Positions 1 to 8,624 of a DNA stretch of 64,000 nt are shown one piece after another (position 1 is the stretch's first letter; each line of letters starts with the position of its first letter). The position numbers and the translations under genes were made by a program. Source of the stretch: Pedobacter sp. BAL39. GTDB lineage: Bacteria > Bacteroidota > Bacteroidia > Sphingobacteriales > Sphingobacteriaceae. The stretch is from positions 124,001 through 188,000 of the forward strand of contig NZ_ABCM01000011.1 of assembly GCF_000170795.1 (NCBI RefSeq), read 5' to 3'. The notes below the pieces were generated by a model that searched no databases, was not told the DNA's origin, and was given only the letters and a program-made list of their open reading frames with translations.

Positions 1-993
1 ACGGCAATCTCTTCGCGATTAAAACAACAGCTCAGCAGCGAAGCGAAGTTCATCCGTGCAGCCTGTTATTTTTACCTCGTCAATTATTTCGGCGATGTAC
101 CACTCGTCACCACGACCGATGTGTCGGTGAGCAGTACGATGCCACGAACACCTGCCGCTGAGGTCTACAGTCAGATCGTGGCAGACCTTTCGGAAGGCAG
201 CAGCACGCTTGCGACAGACTATTCCTGGTCACAGGGCAGTCGCACCCGGGCAAACAAATGGGCCGCAGAAGCAATGCTGGCCAGGGTATACTTATATATG
301 GGCAAATGGCTGGAAGCAGAAGCCGCAGCAACCAAGGTCATCACTCAGGACGGAATGTATGGTGTAATTACTGAGGACCTCCAACAGGTATTCCTGAAAG
401 ACAGCAGGGAAACGGTACTTGCTTTTTATACGAATTTCAATGGATACCCTTATCAGACCGTTCATACGCAACTGACGGAAAACATACTGCCCAACTTTGC
501 CCTGCGCAAGACATTGCTCGATGCATTTGAGCCTGGGGACATCAGGCCATCGAAATGGATCAGCAGCATCAGCCACAACGGACTGAGCTACAGTTACCCT
601 TCGAAATATAAAAGTTCCGGCAATAGTGAGGAGTACCAGATCTTCATGCGTTTGTCGGAGCTGATGCTGATCCGTGCCGAAGCCAGGGCCTACCAAAGCA
701 ATTTCAGCGGGGCGAAGCTGGACCTGGATGTGATTCGTGGGAAATCCGGACTTGGCGCCACAACCGCAAATGACCTGGCTTCATTTAAAACCGCACTGGA
801 ACATGAACGTCAGACAGAGCTTTTTCTGGAATGGGGAGACCGTTGGCTGAACCTGAAAAGGACTGCTCGTGCAGATGCGGTACTGAAGCCGCTGAAACAG
901 GCTTCATGGCAACCGACAGATGTGCTGTATCCGATTCCGCTTCAGGCAACCAGCACCAACGGAAACCTGAAACAAAATCCGGGATACAACTAG
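1..993 (+). CDS. SusD/RagB family nutrient-binding lipoprotein, 5' truncated by the window
   Basis: Only the last 330 residues are present; the open frame runs from base 1 without a start, so the signal peptide and lipobox lie outside the window. SusD proteins sit on the outer-membrane surface as lids on SusC TonB-dependent channels and bind glycans or other nutrients. The visible part begins with the TPR-like motif EAKFIRAACYFYLVNYFGDV, and its C-terminus has the family ending YPIPLQ followed by NPGYN, which contacts SusC. The partner SusC is presumably upstream, outside the window. It is unrelated in position to the second SusCD pair at 17.8-22.9 kb. A perfect hairpin follows the stop. Family confidence is high; the ligand cannot be read. 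Confidence 0.93.
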   Translation, partial: TAISSRLKQQLSSEAKFIRAACYFYLVNYFGDVPLVTTTDVSVSSTMPRTPAAEVYSQIVADLSEGSSTLATDYSWSQGSRTRANKWAAEAMLARVYLYMGKWLEAEAAATKVITQDGMYGVITEDLQQVFLKDSRETVLAFYTNFNGYPYQTVHTQLTENILPNFALRKTLLDAFEPGDIRPSKWISSISHNGLSYSYPSKYKSSGNSEEYQIFMRLSELMLIRAEARAYQSNFSGAKLDLDVIRGKSGLGATTANDLASFKTALEHERQTELFLEWGDRWLNLKRTARADAVLKPLKQASWQPTDVLYPIPLQATSTNGNLKQNPGYN

Positions 994-1001
994 AAATTTA
1001 A

Positions 1002-1034
1002 CAGCAGCAATCCTAGAATTGCTGCTGCTTCTTC
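1002..1034 (+). terminator. Probable terminator after the SusD gene
   Basis: A perfect 10-bp stem (CAGCAGCAAT at 1002-1011 pairs with ATTGCTGCTG at 1018-1027) with a 6-nt loop starts nine bases after the SusD stop. The following tract is only mildly T-rich (CTTCTTC), so termination may be weak or partly rho-dependent. Confidence 0.55.
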
Positions 1035-1203
1035 AAAATACAGGGTTTTAGGTGGGGGCCATTTTAAGCTTTAGTACGTTGATTATTTCTATATTAGCAT
1101 CAGTACAGATGGCCTGAAGCGGTGTTTATTTTCTTTAAACGTTGCATCAAGTCAACAGCCAATGGAACCAAACAATTGGCGATGAAATCTGCTTATACAT
1201 GAT

Positions 1204-1893
1204 ATGAAAATAACACTCCTAAATTGCCTGCTCCTTTTTTGCTTGTCCGCCTGCAATCCCAACACACACAATGACGCCTCAGAAGGGACAAAATCCGCTG
1301 CTAAGGTCACGACTGCCGAAGGCAAATTTGACCTCCTAAAAATTAAATTTAACGAACCACTGGAAGAGACATTGAGAAATGCTGGCTTAGGGCTTTCCGA
1401 TGGTAAACCAACAGTTTCAACATTAATGGGATACGATGTATTTGTCTCCTCCTCATCTCAGCTATTGCATTTTGACGGCCAGTCGTTGGCAGGTAAAGCC
1501 GATTCCTCCGAAAATCAGGCTGTGTTACATTATACGTCAGATGGAAAAATCATCTCTGCATTTGAAGTCCAGCTTTACACAACTGAGGCGGTAAAAAAGA
1601 TCAGTACTAGCCTGGAAAAGAAATTTGGTAAAGCAACTTTTACACATGACTCTGCTAAGCATCCTGGCGTTGCGATAGATATGGACGGCAATATGATGGA
1701 CGGCCCCCGCCGGGAAATCAGATTTCAATTGTGGAAAAACAAAGACACTGGCATCTCCTACTATCTGGTTCAGCATAGCATTTCAGGCCAACTTCGGTAT
1801 GCAGAGTTCAATGCTATCAATATGAAAGATCAGGATGCGGAAAAGTGGATCAGGTTTAAAGCTTATCATATTTACGAGACATCAAAACTGTAA
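1204..1893 (+). CDS. Hypothetical lipoprotein
   Basis: 229 residues. The N-terminus has a short hydrophobic stretch ending in LSAC at residues 14-17, a good signal peptidase II lipobox, so it is probably anchored by a lipidated Cys17. The following 25 residues are low-complexity and hydrophilic, like a tether. The remainder is mixed alpha/beta with several aromatic positions and no motif I recognise. It stands alone: 210 bases after the SusD gene and convergent with the transporter genes that end at 2053. No catalytic signature is visible and I do not assign a function. Confidence 0.7.
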   Translation: MKITLLNCLLLFCLSACNPNTHNDASEGTKSAAKVTTAEGKFDLLKIKFNEPLEETLRNAGLGLSDGKPTVSTLMGYDVFVSSSSQLLHFDGQSLAGKADSSENQAVLHYTSDGKIISAFEVQLYTTEAVKKISTSLEKKFGKATFTHDSAKHPGVAIDMDGNMMDGPRREIRFQLWKNKDTGISYYLVQHSISGQLRYAEFNAINMKDQDAEKWIRFKAYHIYETSKL

Positions 1894-2052
1894 ATGTTAT
1901 GCTCCTGCTTCCCTATACACCTCAACGGCCTTCTGTTTACTATGCAACACGTAACTGATTAGTCTGTAGTAGATTACCTACTAACCACCTATTCAACTCA
2001 AGAAGAAGGCGCCCTATCCCGACCAGCCGTAACGTAACATAGTTGGGCGGCT

Positions 2053-2469
2053 TCAATGTGGCAACTTATCCTTAAATACACCATATAAATAGGTACCAAT
2101 TACTGCGCCCAAGGCAACAATCAACATTCCCAGATACCCATATCCTATATTGACGAATATCGGACCTGGGCAGGCGCCCGTTAATGCCCAGCCCAAACCA
2201 AAGATTGTTCCTCCGATCAGGTACTTCGGCCAACGTTTGTCTTTATCCTGAAATTTGATGGGCTGGCCGCTCAGGTCATTCAGGCGAACCTTCTTCATCA
2301 CATAAACGATAATGATCCCTAGGGTGACAGCAGTGCCGATGATGCCATACATGTGAAAAGACTGGAAACGGAACATTTCCTGAATCCGGAACCATGAAAC
2401 GGCTTCCGATTTGGTCATCACGATACCAAACAAAATACCGGTTAATATATATTTCAGGAATTTCATCAT
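2053..2469 (-). CDS. YeeE/YedE-type transporter, small half (DUF6691-like)
   Basis: 138 residues from the start MMKFLKY. An upstream-extended frame to 2637 exists but would lie inside the preceding gene, so I reject it. About four membrane segments are visible. The signature GLGWALTGACPGPIFVNIG near the middle of the C-terminal half carries the conserved cysteine that, in the YeeE/YedE thiosulfate-transporter family, lines the transport path. The ATG overlaps the upstream gene's TGA (TGATG, sharing base 2469), indicating translational coupling. In Bacteroidota and many proteobacteria such half-size pairs jointly form one channel; substrate here is most likely a small sulfur species, by inference from the family. 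Confidence 0.85.
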   Translation of the reverse strand: MMKFLKYILTGILFGIVMTKSEAVSWFRIQEMFRFQSFHMYGIIGTAVTLGIIIVYVMKKVRLNDLSGQPIKFQDKDKRWPKYLIGGTIFGLGWALTGACPGPIFVNIGYGYLGMLIVALGAVIGTYLYGVFKDKLPH

Positions 2470-3026
2470 CAGAAGATTAATGGGAATAAAAGATGCGTCA
2501 TGATCAGTCCGCCGATAAAAAATCCAATCACGGCAATCAGTGATGGGAGTTGCAGGTTCGACAATCCACTGATGGCATGTCCGGAAGTGCAGCCTCCTGC
2601 ATATCTGCTGCCAAAGCCGACCATCAGTCCGCCACATAAAAGAAGAAGGATGACCTTAGGATCGGAGAAAGATTGCAGTCCAAACAGGCCCGCGGGATTC
2701 AGACTACCATCAAAGTTAATCCCCAGTTTGGCGAGATCACTTACCGTTGCTGAAGAAAGCTGCATCGGCTCGTCACTTTTTAAAACAGTAGACGACAGAT
2801 ACCCGCCGATCACTGCACCAACAAGAAAAACGAGGTTCCAGATTTGTGCTTTCCAGTCAAAGTCAAACAACTTCACTTTTCTGCCTGCACCGGCCATGCT
2901 GCAGATGCTGCGCAGGTTGGCGGAAAAGCCAAAGGATTTACCGAAATACAGCAATAACATCATGATGAAGGCGATGACGATTCCGGAGGTATACCAGGGC
3001 CAGTGATGTTTCAGTATTTCTAACAT
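2469..3026 (-). CDS. YeeE/YedE-type transporter, large half
   Basis: 185 residues, about five hydrophobic segments. Residues 14-32 form the first membrane helix, followed by a cytosolic or re-entrant segment with SANLRSICSM, and near the C-terminus the family motif GFGSRYAGGCTSGHAISGL with the conserved Cys. The YeeE/YedE family includes TsuA-type thiosulfate channels in which cysteines relay the substrate. The gene is first in a two-gene unit and its stop overlaps the start of the small half. There is no rhodanese, persulfide dioxygenase or sulfur regulator next to it, so the physiological link to sulfur is inferred from family alone. Confidence 0.87.
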   Translation of the reverse strand: MLEILKHHWPWYTSGIVIAFIMMLLLYFGKSFGFSANLRSICSMAGAGRKVKLFDFDWKAQIWNLVFLVGAVIGGYLSSTVLKSDEPMQLSSATVSDLAKLGINFDGSLNPAGLFGLQSFSDPKVILLLLCGGLMVGFGSRYAGGCTSGHAISGLSNLQLPSLIAVIGFFIGGLIMTHLLFPLIF

Positions 3027-3102
3027 ACAGTAATTATTTCTAAGGATGAAGCAGGTCCATCTCGCAGCACCAGATGGAGTCTAAAGTTAAGGTTAATTAT
3101 AT

Positions 3103-4767
3103 TCAAAATATCGCTGGCAACAGGTACTGTTCAACAATCTGATCTGCCTGCGAATGTGCATATCCATTACCGTAGGCAGTTGCCGTAATGACAATCACTA
3201 AAGGCTGATCTTTAAACATAAATATCTTGTTGCCCCCATTTCCTGAACAATAATAGGTTTCATAGGATTTGCCTTCACTATGGTATGTTTTATTCCAGAA
3301 TAGATAACCGTAATATTCATTTTTTCTGCCAGGAATCTCCTTATGTTTTGTGAATGACTGATCCGCCCAATCCTGCGTTATCAGCTGCTGATTGCCCCAT
3401 CTTCCTTTGTTCTGATACAACTGGCCATACTTCGCAAAATCCAGGCTGTTCATCCGGATTCCGCCAGCCGTGCTGACTACATGTTCGGGGGTATATTGCC
3501 ACCTGTAGTTAGCAATACCCAAAGGTCTGAATAGCTTTTGCTCCGCGTAGTTGTCCAGTCCGCCAGGAACCGCAGCGTTCAGCACATTTCCCAACAACAT
3601 CACTCCAACGGTAAAATAATGCCATTGTCCATTGTATTTATTGCTGTTGAGGGGAAGATCAAGTGCGAACTTCAGCCAGTTATTTGTAGGATACATCAGT
3701 TCTTCATTTCCCGAAGAATTCGGGTCGTCATCATCACCATCAAAGGCTGAGCTCATCGTGAGCAACGATTTCAGCGTCACGCTATCTTTTCCAGAGGTAT
3801 AATGTTCAAAAGGTTTCAGTTTATAAAACTCATCCAATTGCTGTTGCACAGATTTTAGATGACCATCGTGAATTGCGATGCCCGTAAGTGTTGAAGCAAA
3901 AGATTTACCTACTGACCGCACATCATGCAGGCTGTCCCGGTTCGCACCATTGAAGTATTCCTCAATCAGCAGTTCTCCATTTTTAATCACGATGATACTT
4001 GTGATGTGTTTAAACACTGACGCCTCAACATTTGCTTTAAGTTCTTTAATTTTATCTTGATCAAATGTATCTGCTGACACTTCAAATCCATCATAGGGCT
4101 TCACCTCGGACAGGGTTACAGATGTAAGATCTACGAATGGTTTTCGCTTCACGAGCATGGAAAGTTCGCCCGTAGCGATGACTTCACCAACTTTTATTTT
4201 TGGTGTTTTCACATACGACCTGAGCTCCAGCTTAAACAAATGACGACCTTCAGTTAATGCATTGTTTCCGCCATTTACCATAAAGCGGTTCCAGGCGGAC
4301 TGGCTCCACCATGCACCCTCGTGTTCATTATCGATGAGCGGTTTGTTCCAGCTCAGCAAGGTTTGTTGTTGCCTTGCAATAGGTGCACCGGGAAGCAGGT
4401 TGCTTTGATAGATGAGTTTACCATCCACATAAAATGAAAATTGGTAATTGCCAACTTTTGATAATGAATCGATACTTAACGCCGGGGCCAGTTGCTGCAG
4501 ATAGCTGGTAAGCGTACGTTTTAATGAAACCGTGATAAAAAGATTGCTTTTGTTTGTCAACTCATATGCGGATGAAGCTTCATTGCTTGTTTCCGCATTG
4601 TTTGCATCAGCATTGCTGCTGAATGAAATTTTACCAATGTTATGCTTACCTGATGCTGAGGTAACCGAAAATTTTCCCTTTGTAGGCACTGGACTTTGGG
4701 CAAACAAAGTACAACTAAGGAATATATAAAATGTTAAGAAAATGGAGATGATATGTCGGCGTTTCAT
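3103..4767 (-). CDS. Secreted serine hydrolase, beta-lactamase/penicillin-binding (S12) fold
   Basis: 554 residues with a clear signal peptide (hydrophobic residues 7-21, cleavage likely after LFAQ at 24). Residues about 40-210 form a separate beta-rich domain with no catalytic motif. The hydrolase domain starts about residue 240; the nucleophile motif S285-V-G-K288 is intact, and W-H-Y383-F-T lies where the family's Tyr-x-Asn/Ser motif is expected. The third motif near the C-terminus is less obvious (SGNGGNKIF region). Such proteins act in the periplasm as esterases, peptidases or beta-lactamase relatives; the substrate is not predictable. It is monocistronic and lies downstream of, and codirectional with, the AraC gene at 4844. 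Confidence 0.88.
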   Translation of the reverse strand: MKRRHIISIFLTFYIFLSCTLFAQSPVPTKGKFSVTSASGKHNIGKISFSSNADANNAETSNEASSAYELTNKSNLFITVSLKRTLTSYLQQLAPALSIDSLSKVGNYQFSFYVDGKLIYQSNLLPGAPIARQQQTLLSWNKPLIDNEHEGAWWSQSAWNRFMVNGGNNALTEGRHLFKLELRSYVKTPKIKVGEVIATGELSMLVKRKPFVDLTSVTLSEVKPYDGFEVSADTFDQDKIKELKANVEASVFKHITSIIVIKNGELLIEEYFNGANRDSLHDVRSVGKSFASTLTGIAIHDGHLKSVQQQLDEFYKLKPFEHYTSGKDSVTLKSLLTMSSAFDGDDDDPNSSGNEELMYPTNNWLKFALDLPLNSNKYNGQWHYFTVGVMLLGNVLNAAVPGGLDNYAEQKLFRPLGIANYRWQYTPEHVVSTAGGIRMNSLDFAKYGQLYQNKGRWGNQQLITQDWADQSFTKHKEIPGRKNEYYGYLFWNKTYHSEGKSYETYYCSGNGGNKIFMFKDQPLVIVITATAYGNGYAHSQADQIVEQYLLPAIF

Positions 4768-4843
4768 TGATGACCTTTTTTTACAAACCTCTAAAAATTA
4801 TACCATTGAAAATAGAACAGAATTAACATCTCCCAAAATAGAT

Positions 4844-5650
4844 TCAGCTTAAAAGCTTCTTGAAAGTCAGGGGAGTAACATGATACAGCGCTTTAAACGA
4901 ACGAATAAAATGGCTCTGGTCCGCAAAACCACAGGTTACAGCAATATCAGTAAGCGACCTCTGTTTGTCGGGCAGCATGCTCACCGCCTTTTGCACTTTC
5001 AGCATACGTTGATATTCCCCTAAGTTACAGTTAAAATACTTGGAGAAATCTCTGGATAAGTGCACCGGATGAATGGACAACTCAGCAGCTAAAGCTTCCA
5101 GCGACCAATGCCTTGCCGGATCGTCATGAAGTAAATCCCGAAGCCTGTTGACCCAAAGAGGTTTTGACATGGACGATGATGTTGCATTTCCAGTTGCCAA
5201 ATCAAAGAGGCGGATGAGCGATGAATCTATGGCCAGATCTGCCGAATGTGCATCCATTTTAACTTCTTTAACAATATTGTACATGATGGTTGTTAAATAG
5301 GGATTCCGAAAGTTAATACTCCCCTGAAGATCATTTGTAGAGAGCCCAACCTGCTTAAACCATTCAGGATTGAGCTCCAGATGAAAACCCCGTGTGAAGC
5401 CCGGCGGTTTGATATTGTAATGTGCTTCCTGCCAATGATGAAAAAGTAGACTCCCGGCTTCGCAATGGTATAACTCTTTCTTATTTCCCTCAAGGACCTT
5501 ACCTTCAAGAATAAATGTGAAGTAGGCGTTCTCATGATAATGCCAGTTCACATAGTCGTGGGTATATTCCGTGTCCGTTAAGGTTAATCCACCAAGTTGG
5601 ATTTTGGCATTCGTAACACCAAAAAACTGGCCGGTTTCCAAACTATTCAT
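4844..5650 (-). CDS. AraC family transcriptional regulator
   Basis: 268 residues. The N-terminal half (about 20-110) is cupin-like with HYHENAYFTFILEGK and a second strand-rich block, the usual ligand-sensing part. The C-terminal ~100 residues hold two helix-turn-helix motifs: the first around LEALAAELSIHPVHLSRDF, the second around LTDIAVTCGFADQSHFIRSF, followed by the typical P-L-x-F-K end. It is transcribed toward the serine hydrolase gene (76 bases apart), which may be a target. The upstream region has an AT-rich palindrome at 5776-5791. The inducer is unknown. Confidence 0.9.
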   Translation of the reverse strand: MNSLETGQFFGVTNAKIQLGGLTLTDTEYTHDYVNWHYHENAYFTFILEGKVLEGNKKELYHCEAGSLLFHHWQEAHYNIKPPGFTRGFHLELNPEWFKQVGLSTNDLQGSINFRNPYLTTIMYNIVKEVKMDAHSADLAIDSSLIRLFDLATGNATSSSMSKPLWVNRLRDLLHDDPARHWSLEALAAELSIHPVHLSRDFSKYFNCNLGEYQRMLKVQKAVSMLPDKQRSLTDIAVTCGFADQSHFIRSFKALYHVTPLTFKKLLS

Positions 5651-6594
5651 GACTTAAGATAGGCATTTATAGGTTATGATGATGGTTTGTTGTTTACGAA
5701 GGTCAGAAACCGGGCTTTTCACCAATAATTCGCCGACAAAACGACCTTCAAAAAGCGATATCATTCTTAGAAATTAATTATTTAAATAATTGATTAAAAA
5801 TTAACAACAATTAAAACACTATTGGTGGATCTTTAGCTTCTTCCAGACCCATTGTTCCTTCACCATCATTACTCCATGATAAAATAAAATCCCTGCGCGC
5901 CTGCTAACAACAACGGCGTTTCGCAATCCCTCCATATATACCCTATTAAGAGAACGTGTAAACAAGAGTTCAGAAAAATCAAGGCTATATGACGTCTATA
6001 CGACGGCTAAGGTTAACAAGGGGTTAACGAGGGGTTGAAGACGGGTTAGCAAGGCTAAAAGGCCTTTTTACCTCAACAACCCCTGGTCAACACCTCTACA
6101 AGACGCCTTCACACCTAGCCGGCATATAGCCGGTGTATAGGGCTCACAGGAACTCCTGGAATAGGTTTACAATATTATTTGGCGGGCTTATCGCCTGTTG
6201 ATTTCAGCGTATTTTCTGAACCCGACTTTAATTCCCAATTGATGATTTCAAAAATGCAGTTCACCGGATCCCAGTCTGTGGTCAGGAGACTGATCCTGAC
6301 TATTCTTACCAGCTTATCTGCTTCCAGGTTTAAGTTTCATTCTCATGAAATACGGAACTGACCCTGATGAAGTTAATGACTTTTATTGGGATTGGGTGAT
6401 CATAAAATGACGGATGCAAATGCGCCTGAATTCAGGATCACCAGTTGCAGTTACCAATGCACAGGTAATTGGTCCTTCAAATGCAGAACTATCCTGGGAA
6501 GAAGTAGTCATGGAAATCGATGCCAACACATTTTTCTTAACGGGCGCTAAATACATCCTTCGATCTTATGGACGTGATTCAGGAATACCCCTGC
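5651..6594. other. 944-base gene-poor region with palindromes and repeats
   Basis: No convincing gene lies between the AraC start and the end of the lipoprotein gene at 6595. Contents: an inverted pair GAAGGTC/GACCTTC (5698-5704 and 5743-5749), a perfect 16-bp AT palindrome AATTATTTAAATAATT at 5776-5791 that could be an operator for the AraC gene, the 11-bp tandem repeat element at 6011-6110, two copies of TAGCCGG just after it (6117-6134), and from 6179 to about 6638 two short plus-strand open frames (60 and 74 codons) in different frames. These have no recognisable domains and look either random or like remains of a decayed gene. Confidence 0.6.
6011..6054 (+). repeat. Four tandem copies of a degenerate 11-bp unit
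   Basis: Units start at 6011, 6022, 6033 and 6044: GGTTAACAAGG, GGTTAACGAGG, GGTTGAAGACG, GGTTAGCAAGG. All four share GGTT at an exact 11-base period. Right of them is a perfect palindrome AAAAGGCCTTTT (6057-6068), after which related units appear in opposite orientation (CCTCAACAACCCC and TGGTCAACACC, 6071-6094), so the block forms an imperfect mirror centred at about 6062. Confidence 0.8.
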
Positions 6595-7374
6595 TTAATG
6601 AAAAAAGTATCCGAAGACACCGCGGCTTTGCAGCGTAAACCTAAGATAGCCATTGGTAACCCGATGTTTAACCCGCTCCTTGTCGTACAAGTTCAGTTCA
6701 AATTTTGCTTCCACGAAATAAGAGTTCTCATCGATTTGCTCGGTATTTATGATCTCAAACGTAGAATCATCCTGAGTATAACCTTCCGGTGACTCTCCAT
6801 GAGACCATTCGGGTTTACCGGTTCTACCGAAGTTTTCAAATGAAATGGATACACCATTTTTGAAGTTTTCATTTTGAAAATCAGTGGCAAAACCCAGCTT
6901 GCCTTTCTTAAACATCTTCCTGGTATCCGTTGGAAAATAAAAGGAACCATATTCAGTCATATTACTTTTAGGCATACCCTGACAGAAGTCAATATGAAGA
7001 GATTCATAACGACTGGTTTCATAAGAATTTCCAGCCGTAAAATAAATAGAATCTGTAGATGCGTACCAACCGTTTTTAGAATCCCCGTACCCTTGGTAAA
7101 TTTTCATACCTTCTTCAGGCGCTTCAAGATACCTCATTCGATACCCCATATTGCCGACGCTGTTGATGCCACCTATATCGGGTTTGCCAGCATAAGACTT
7201 TCCTTCGATCTCAAAATAGACACTGTCGAACTTTGCTTTTGGTTCCGGTTCAACTGTTTCCGGAACATCAATAGATGTACTTTTTTTGCAGCTTGAGATA
7301 AAGAGCGTAATACCGGCGACGAAGGCCAGGCACAGCATCATCGGATGACGCTGTTTTGATAAAAAACTTTTCAT
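6595..7374 (-). CDS. Hypothetical lipoprotein
   Basis: 259 residues, starting at the Met before KSFLSKQRH; an in-frame upstream Met nine codons earlier lacks a signal sequence and is less likely. The hydrophobic stretch ends in the lipobox LFISSC with Cys29, followed by a charged, proline-containing linker (VPETVEPEPK). The mature part is beta-rich, with a long run of Tyr, Ser and Gly, and ends FGYFFH. I do not recognise a family; the composition recalls Bacteroidota surface lipoproteins of unknown role. It appears monocistronic, with a 110-base gap to the HD gene upstream. Confidence 0.72.
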   Translation of the reverse strand: MKSFLSKQRHPMMLCLAFVAGITLFISSCKKSTSIDVPETVEPEPKAKFDSVYFEIEGKSYAGKPDIGGINSVGNMGYRMRYLEAPEEGMKIYQGYGDSKNGWYASTDSIYFTAGNSYETSRYESLHIDFCQGMPKSNMTEYGSFYFPTDTRKMFKKGKLGFATDFQNENFKNGVSISFENFGRTGKPEWSHGESPEGYTQDDSTFEIINTEQIDENSYFVEAKFELNLYDKERVKHRVTNGYLRFTLQSRGVFGYFFH

Positions 7375-7484
7375 AATATTCCTATTTGTGTGTGTACACA
7401 ATAGTAATTAAAAGGAATGAGAATATCCTGACGTTTATTTGCGGAGAACGGATTTGTTACGTTTAAGTACCTCGTCCGGCTCAT

Positions 7485-8099
7485 TTATGATGTTTCATTA
7501 GCTGGATCTGCTTTTTTGAGGATTCCTTTCTCCACACTATCGTTCAATAAACCCTCCGCATATTCCCAGATTGAAGTGGAGCCCTCTTTGATGGCCTTCT
7601 TTTTGTCATACACCCTTTGGTAGTCTACATTAAACTCAGCCCAGGTTCCTCCCTCATTTGAAGCATTTTGCAGCAGTGGTTCAAACCTGTCCATGGTCTT
7701 TGCAAACTTAGCATCGTCGGTGATCCCTGCTTCAAACTCTTCCCATACTGCTATAAAATCTTCAGCTTGCTCTTTTGGCAGCAGGCCAAATATCCGCTCC
7801 GCGGCTAAACGTTCCTCCTCTGTGTTGGTATGGTTTTTTAAATTGTCGTAGATAAAAGTATCACCTGCATCTATCTCAACCAGATCATGGATCAAGACCA
7901 TTTTTAACACTTTAAGCACATCAATTGGCCGATCTGCATGGGCAGCAAGAACAAGTGTCATGACTGCCAGATGCCAGCTGTGCTCAGCATCATTTTCGTG
8001 CCTGTTGCTGTGCATTAATTTAGTTCTGCGCTGAATATATTTCAGCTTGTCGATCTCTTTGATGAAAGCAACCTGTTTCAATAAATCTTCTGATACCAT
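7485..8099 (-). CDS. HD-domain phosphohydrolase (YfbR/HDDC2-like 5'-nucleotidase)
   Basis: 204 residues. The HD-superfamily metal ligands are visible: NDAEHSWH (His40) followed by H71-D72 in VLIHDLVEIDAGD, and a later Asp in FAKTMDRFEPLL. This arrangement matches the YfbR/HDDC2 group of HD hydrolases, which dephosphorylate deoxyribonucleoside 5'-monophosphates with divalent metal and help dNTP pool sanitation. The length agrees with that family. The gene is cytosolic (no signal) and lies 73 bases downstream of doxX in the same direction, with its own gap, so cotranscription is uncertain. Confidence 0.85.
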   Translation of the reverse strand: MVSEDLLKQVAFIKEIDKLKYIQRRTKLMHSNRHENDAEHSWHLAVMTLVLAAHADRPIDVLKVLKMVLIHDLVEIDAGDTFIYDNLKNHTNTEEERLAAERIFGLLPKEQAEDFIAVWEEFEAGITDDAKFAKTMDRFEPLLQNASNEGGTWAEFNVDYQRVYDKKKAIKEGSTSIWEYAEGLLNDSVEKGILKKADPANETS

Positions 8100-8172
8100 T
8101 TTATAATCCTTAAATAAAAAACCGGAGTTAAAAACTCACGTAAAGGTAGTATAAATGGGAATCGGTATAAAT

Positions 8173-8535
8173 TTATTTTGCTCCCCGCAGGCGCTCTACC
8201 AGTTCAGGGAACCGTACTGCACTCGTGATCCAGATCAGCACTTCAATAACAACCAACAGCATGATGGACTGTCCACTTACCAAATGGACTGCCATGGCCC
8301 CGCCCATGTAAGCAATTCCCAGTAAAGCACCAATCACCCCCGTCCGGGGATAGAGAAACAGTATCGCGATGATCACTTCAAGACTTCCTAAGATGAGTAG
8401 ATTTGTTGCTCCACCCAAGCCTTTTACCATCTCCGCATTTCCGCCGCTGATCTTAAATCCGCCGCTGCCAATAAAGACAAATGCTACCAATCCTGCGAGT
8501 ACCCAACCTAGAATTTTTTTCGTTTTATCAGTCAT
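8173..8535 (-). CDS. DoxX family membrane protein
   Basis: 120 residues with four predicted membrane helices, the typical DoxX size. Helix 1 is followed by GSGGFKISGG, the loop expected in this family. DoxX proteins are small inner-membrane proteins linked to quinone or thiol redox metabolism; the relative CatD of Bacillus subtilis acts with CatE in quinone detoxification and is controlled by HxlR-type repressors. Here the gene is divergent from an HxlR gene. A -7 box match TACATTTG lies on the minus strand at 8561-8554, putting transcription start a few bases upstream of the ATG. Confidence 0.88.
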   Translation of the reverse strand: MTDKTKKILGWVLAGLVAFVFIGSGGFKISGGNAEMVKGLGGATNLLILGSLEVIIAILFLYPRTGVIGALLGIAYMGGAMAVHLVSGQSIMLLVVIEVLIWITSAVRFPELVERLRGAK

Positions 8536-8589
8536 AGTATTTTAATTTGATGACAAATGTATTTAGTTTATGCTATACCTTTGTTATCT

Positions 8590-8612
8590 GTTACCTTAAT
8601 GTAACCGGTTAC
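8590..8612. promoter_or_regulatory. Dyad-rich operator candidate between doxX and the HxlR gene
   Basis: Two overlapping dyads share a half-site: GTTAC-N6-GTAAC at 8590-8605 and the perfect palindrome GTAACCGGTTAC at 8601-8612. A plus-strand -7 box TACCTTTG at 8576-8583 lies just upstream, so the dyads cover the expected start point of the regulator gene, while the doxX -7 box (8561-8554, minus) lies within 30 bases. This is a classic autoregulatory layout for HxlR/DUF24 proteins, which bind dyads as dimers. Binding itself is inferred. Confidence 0.6.
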
Positions 8613-8624
8613 AAAAAGAATACT

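Noticed and set aside
292..696. 134-codon minus-strand open frame inside SusD
   Set aside because: It is antisense to the SusD frame, with no domain, signal or promoter; SusD motifs are intact on the plus strand.
2500..3006. 168-codon plus-strand open frame
   Set aside because: Antisense shadow of the transporter gene, which has clear membrane helices and cysteine motifs.
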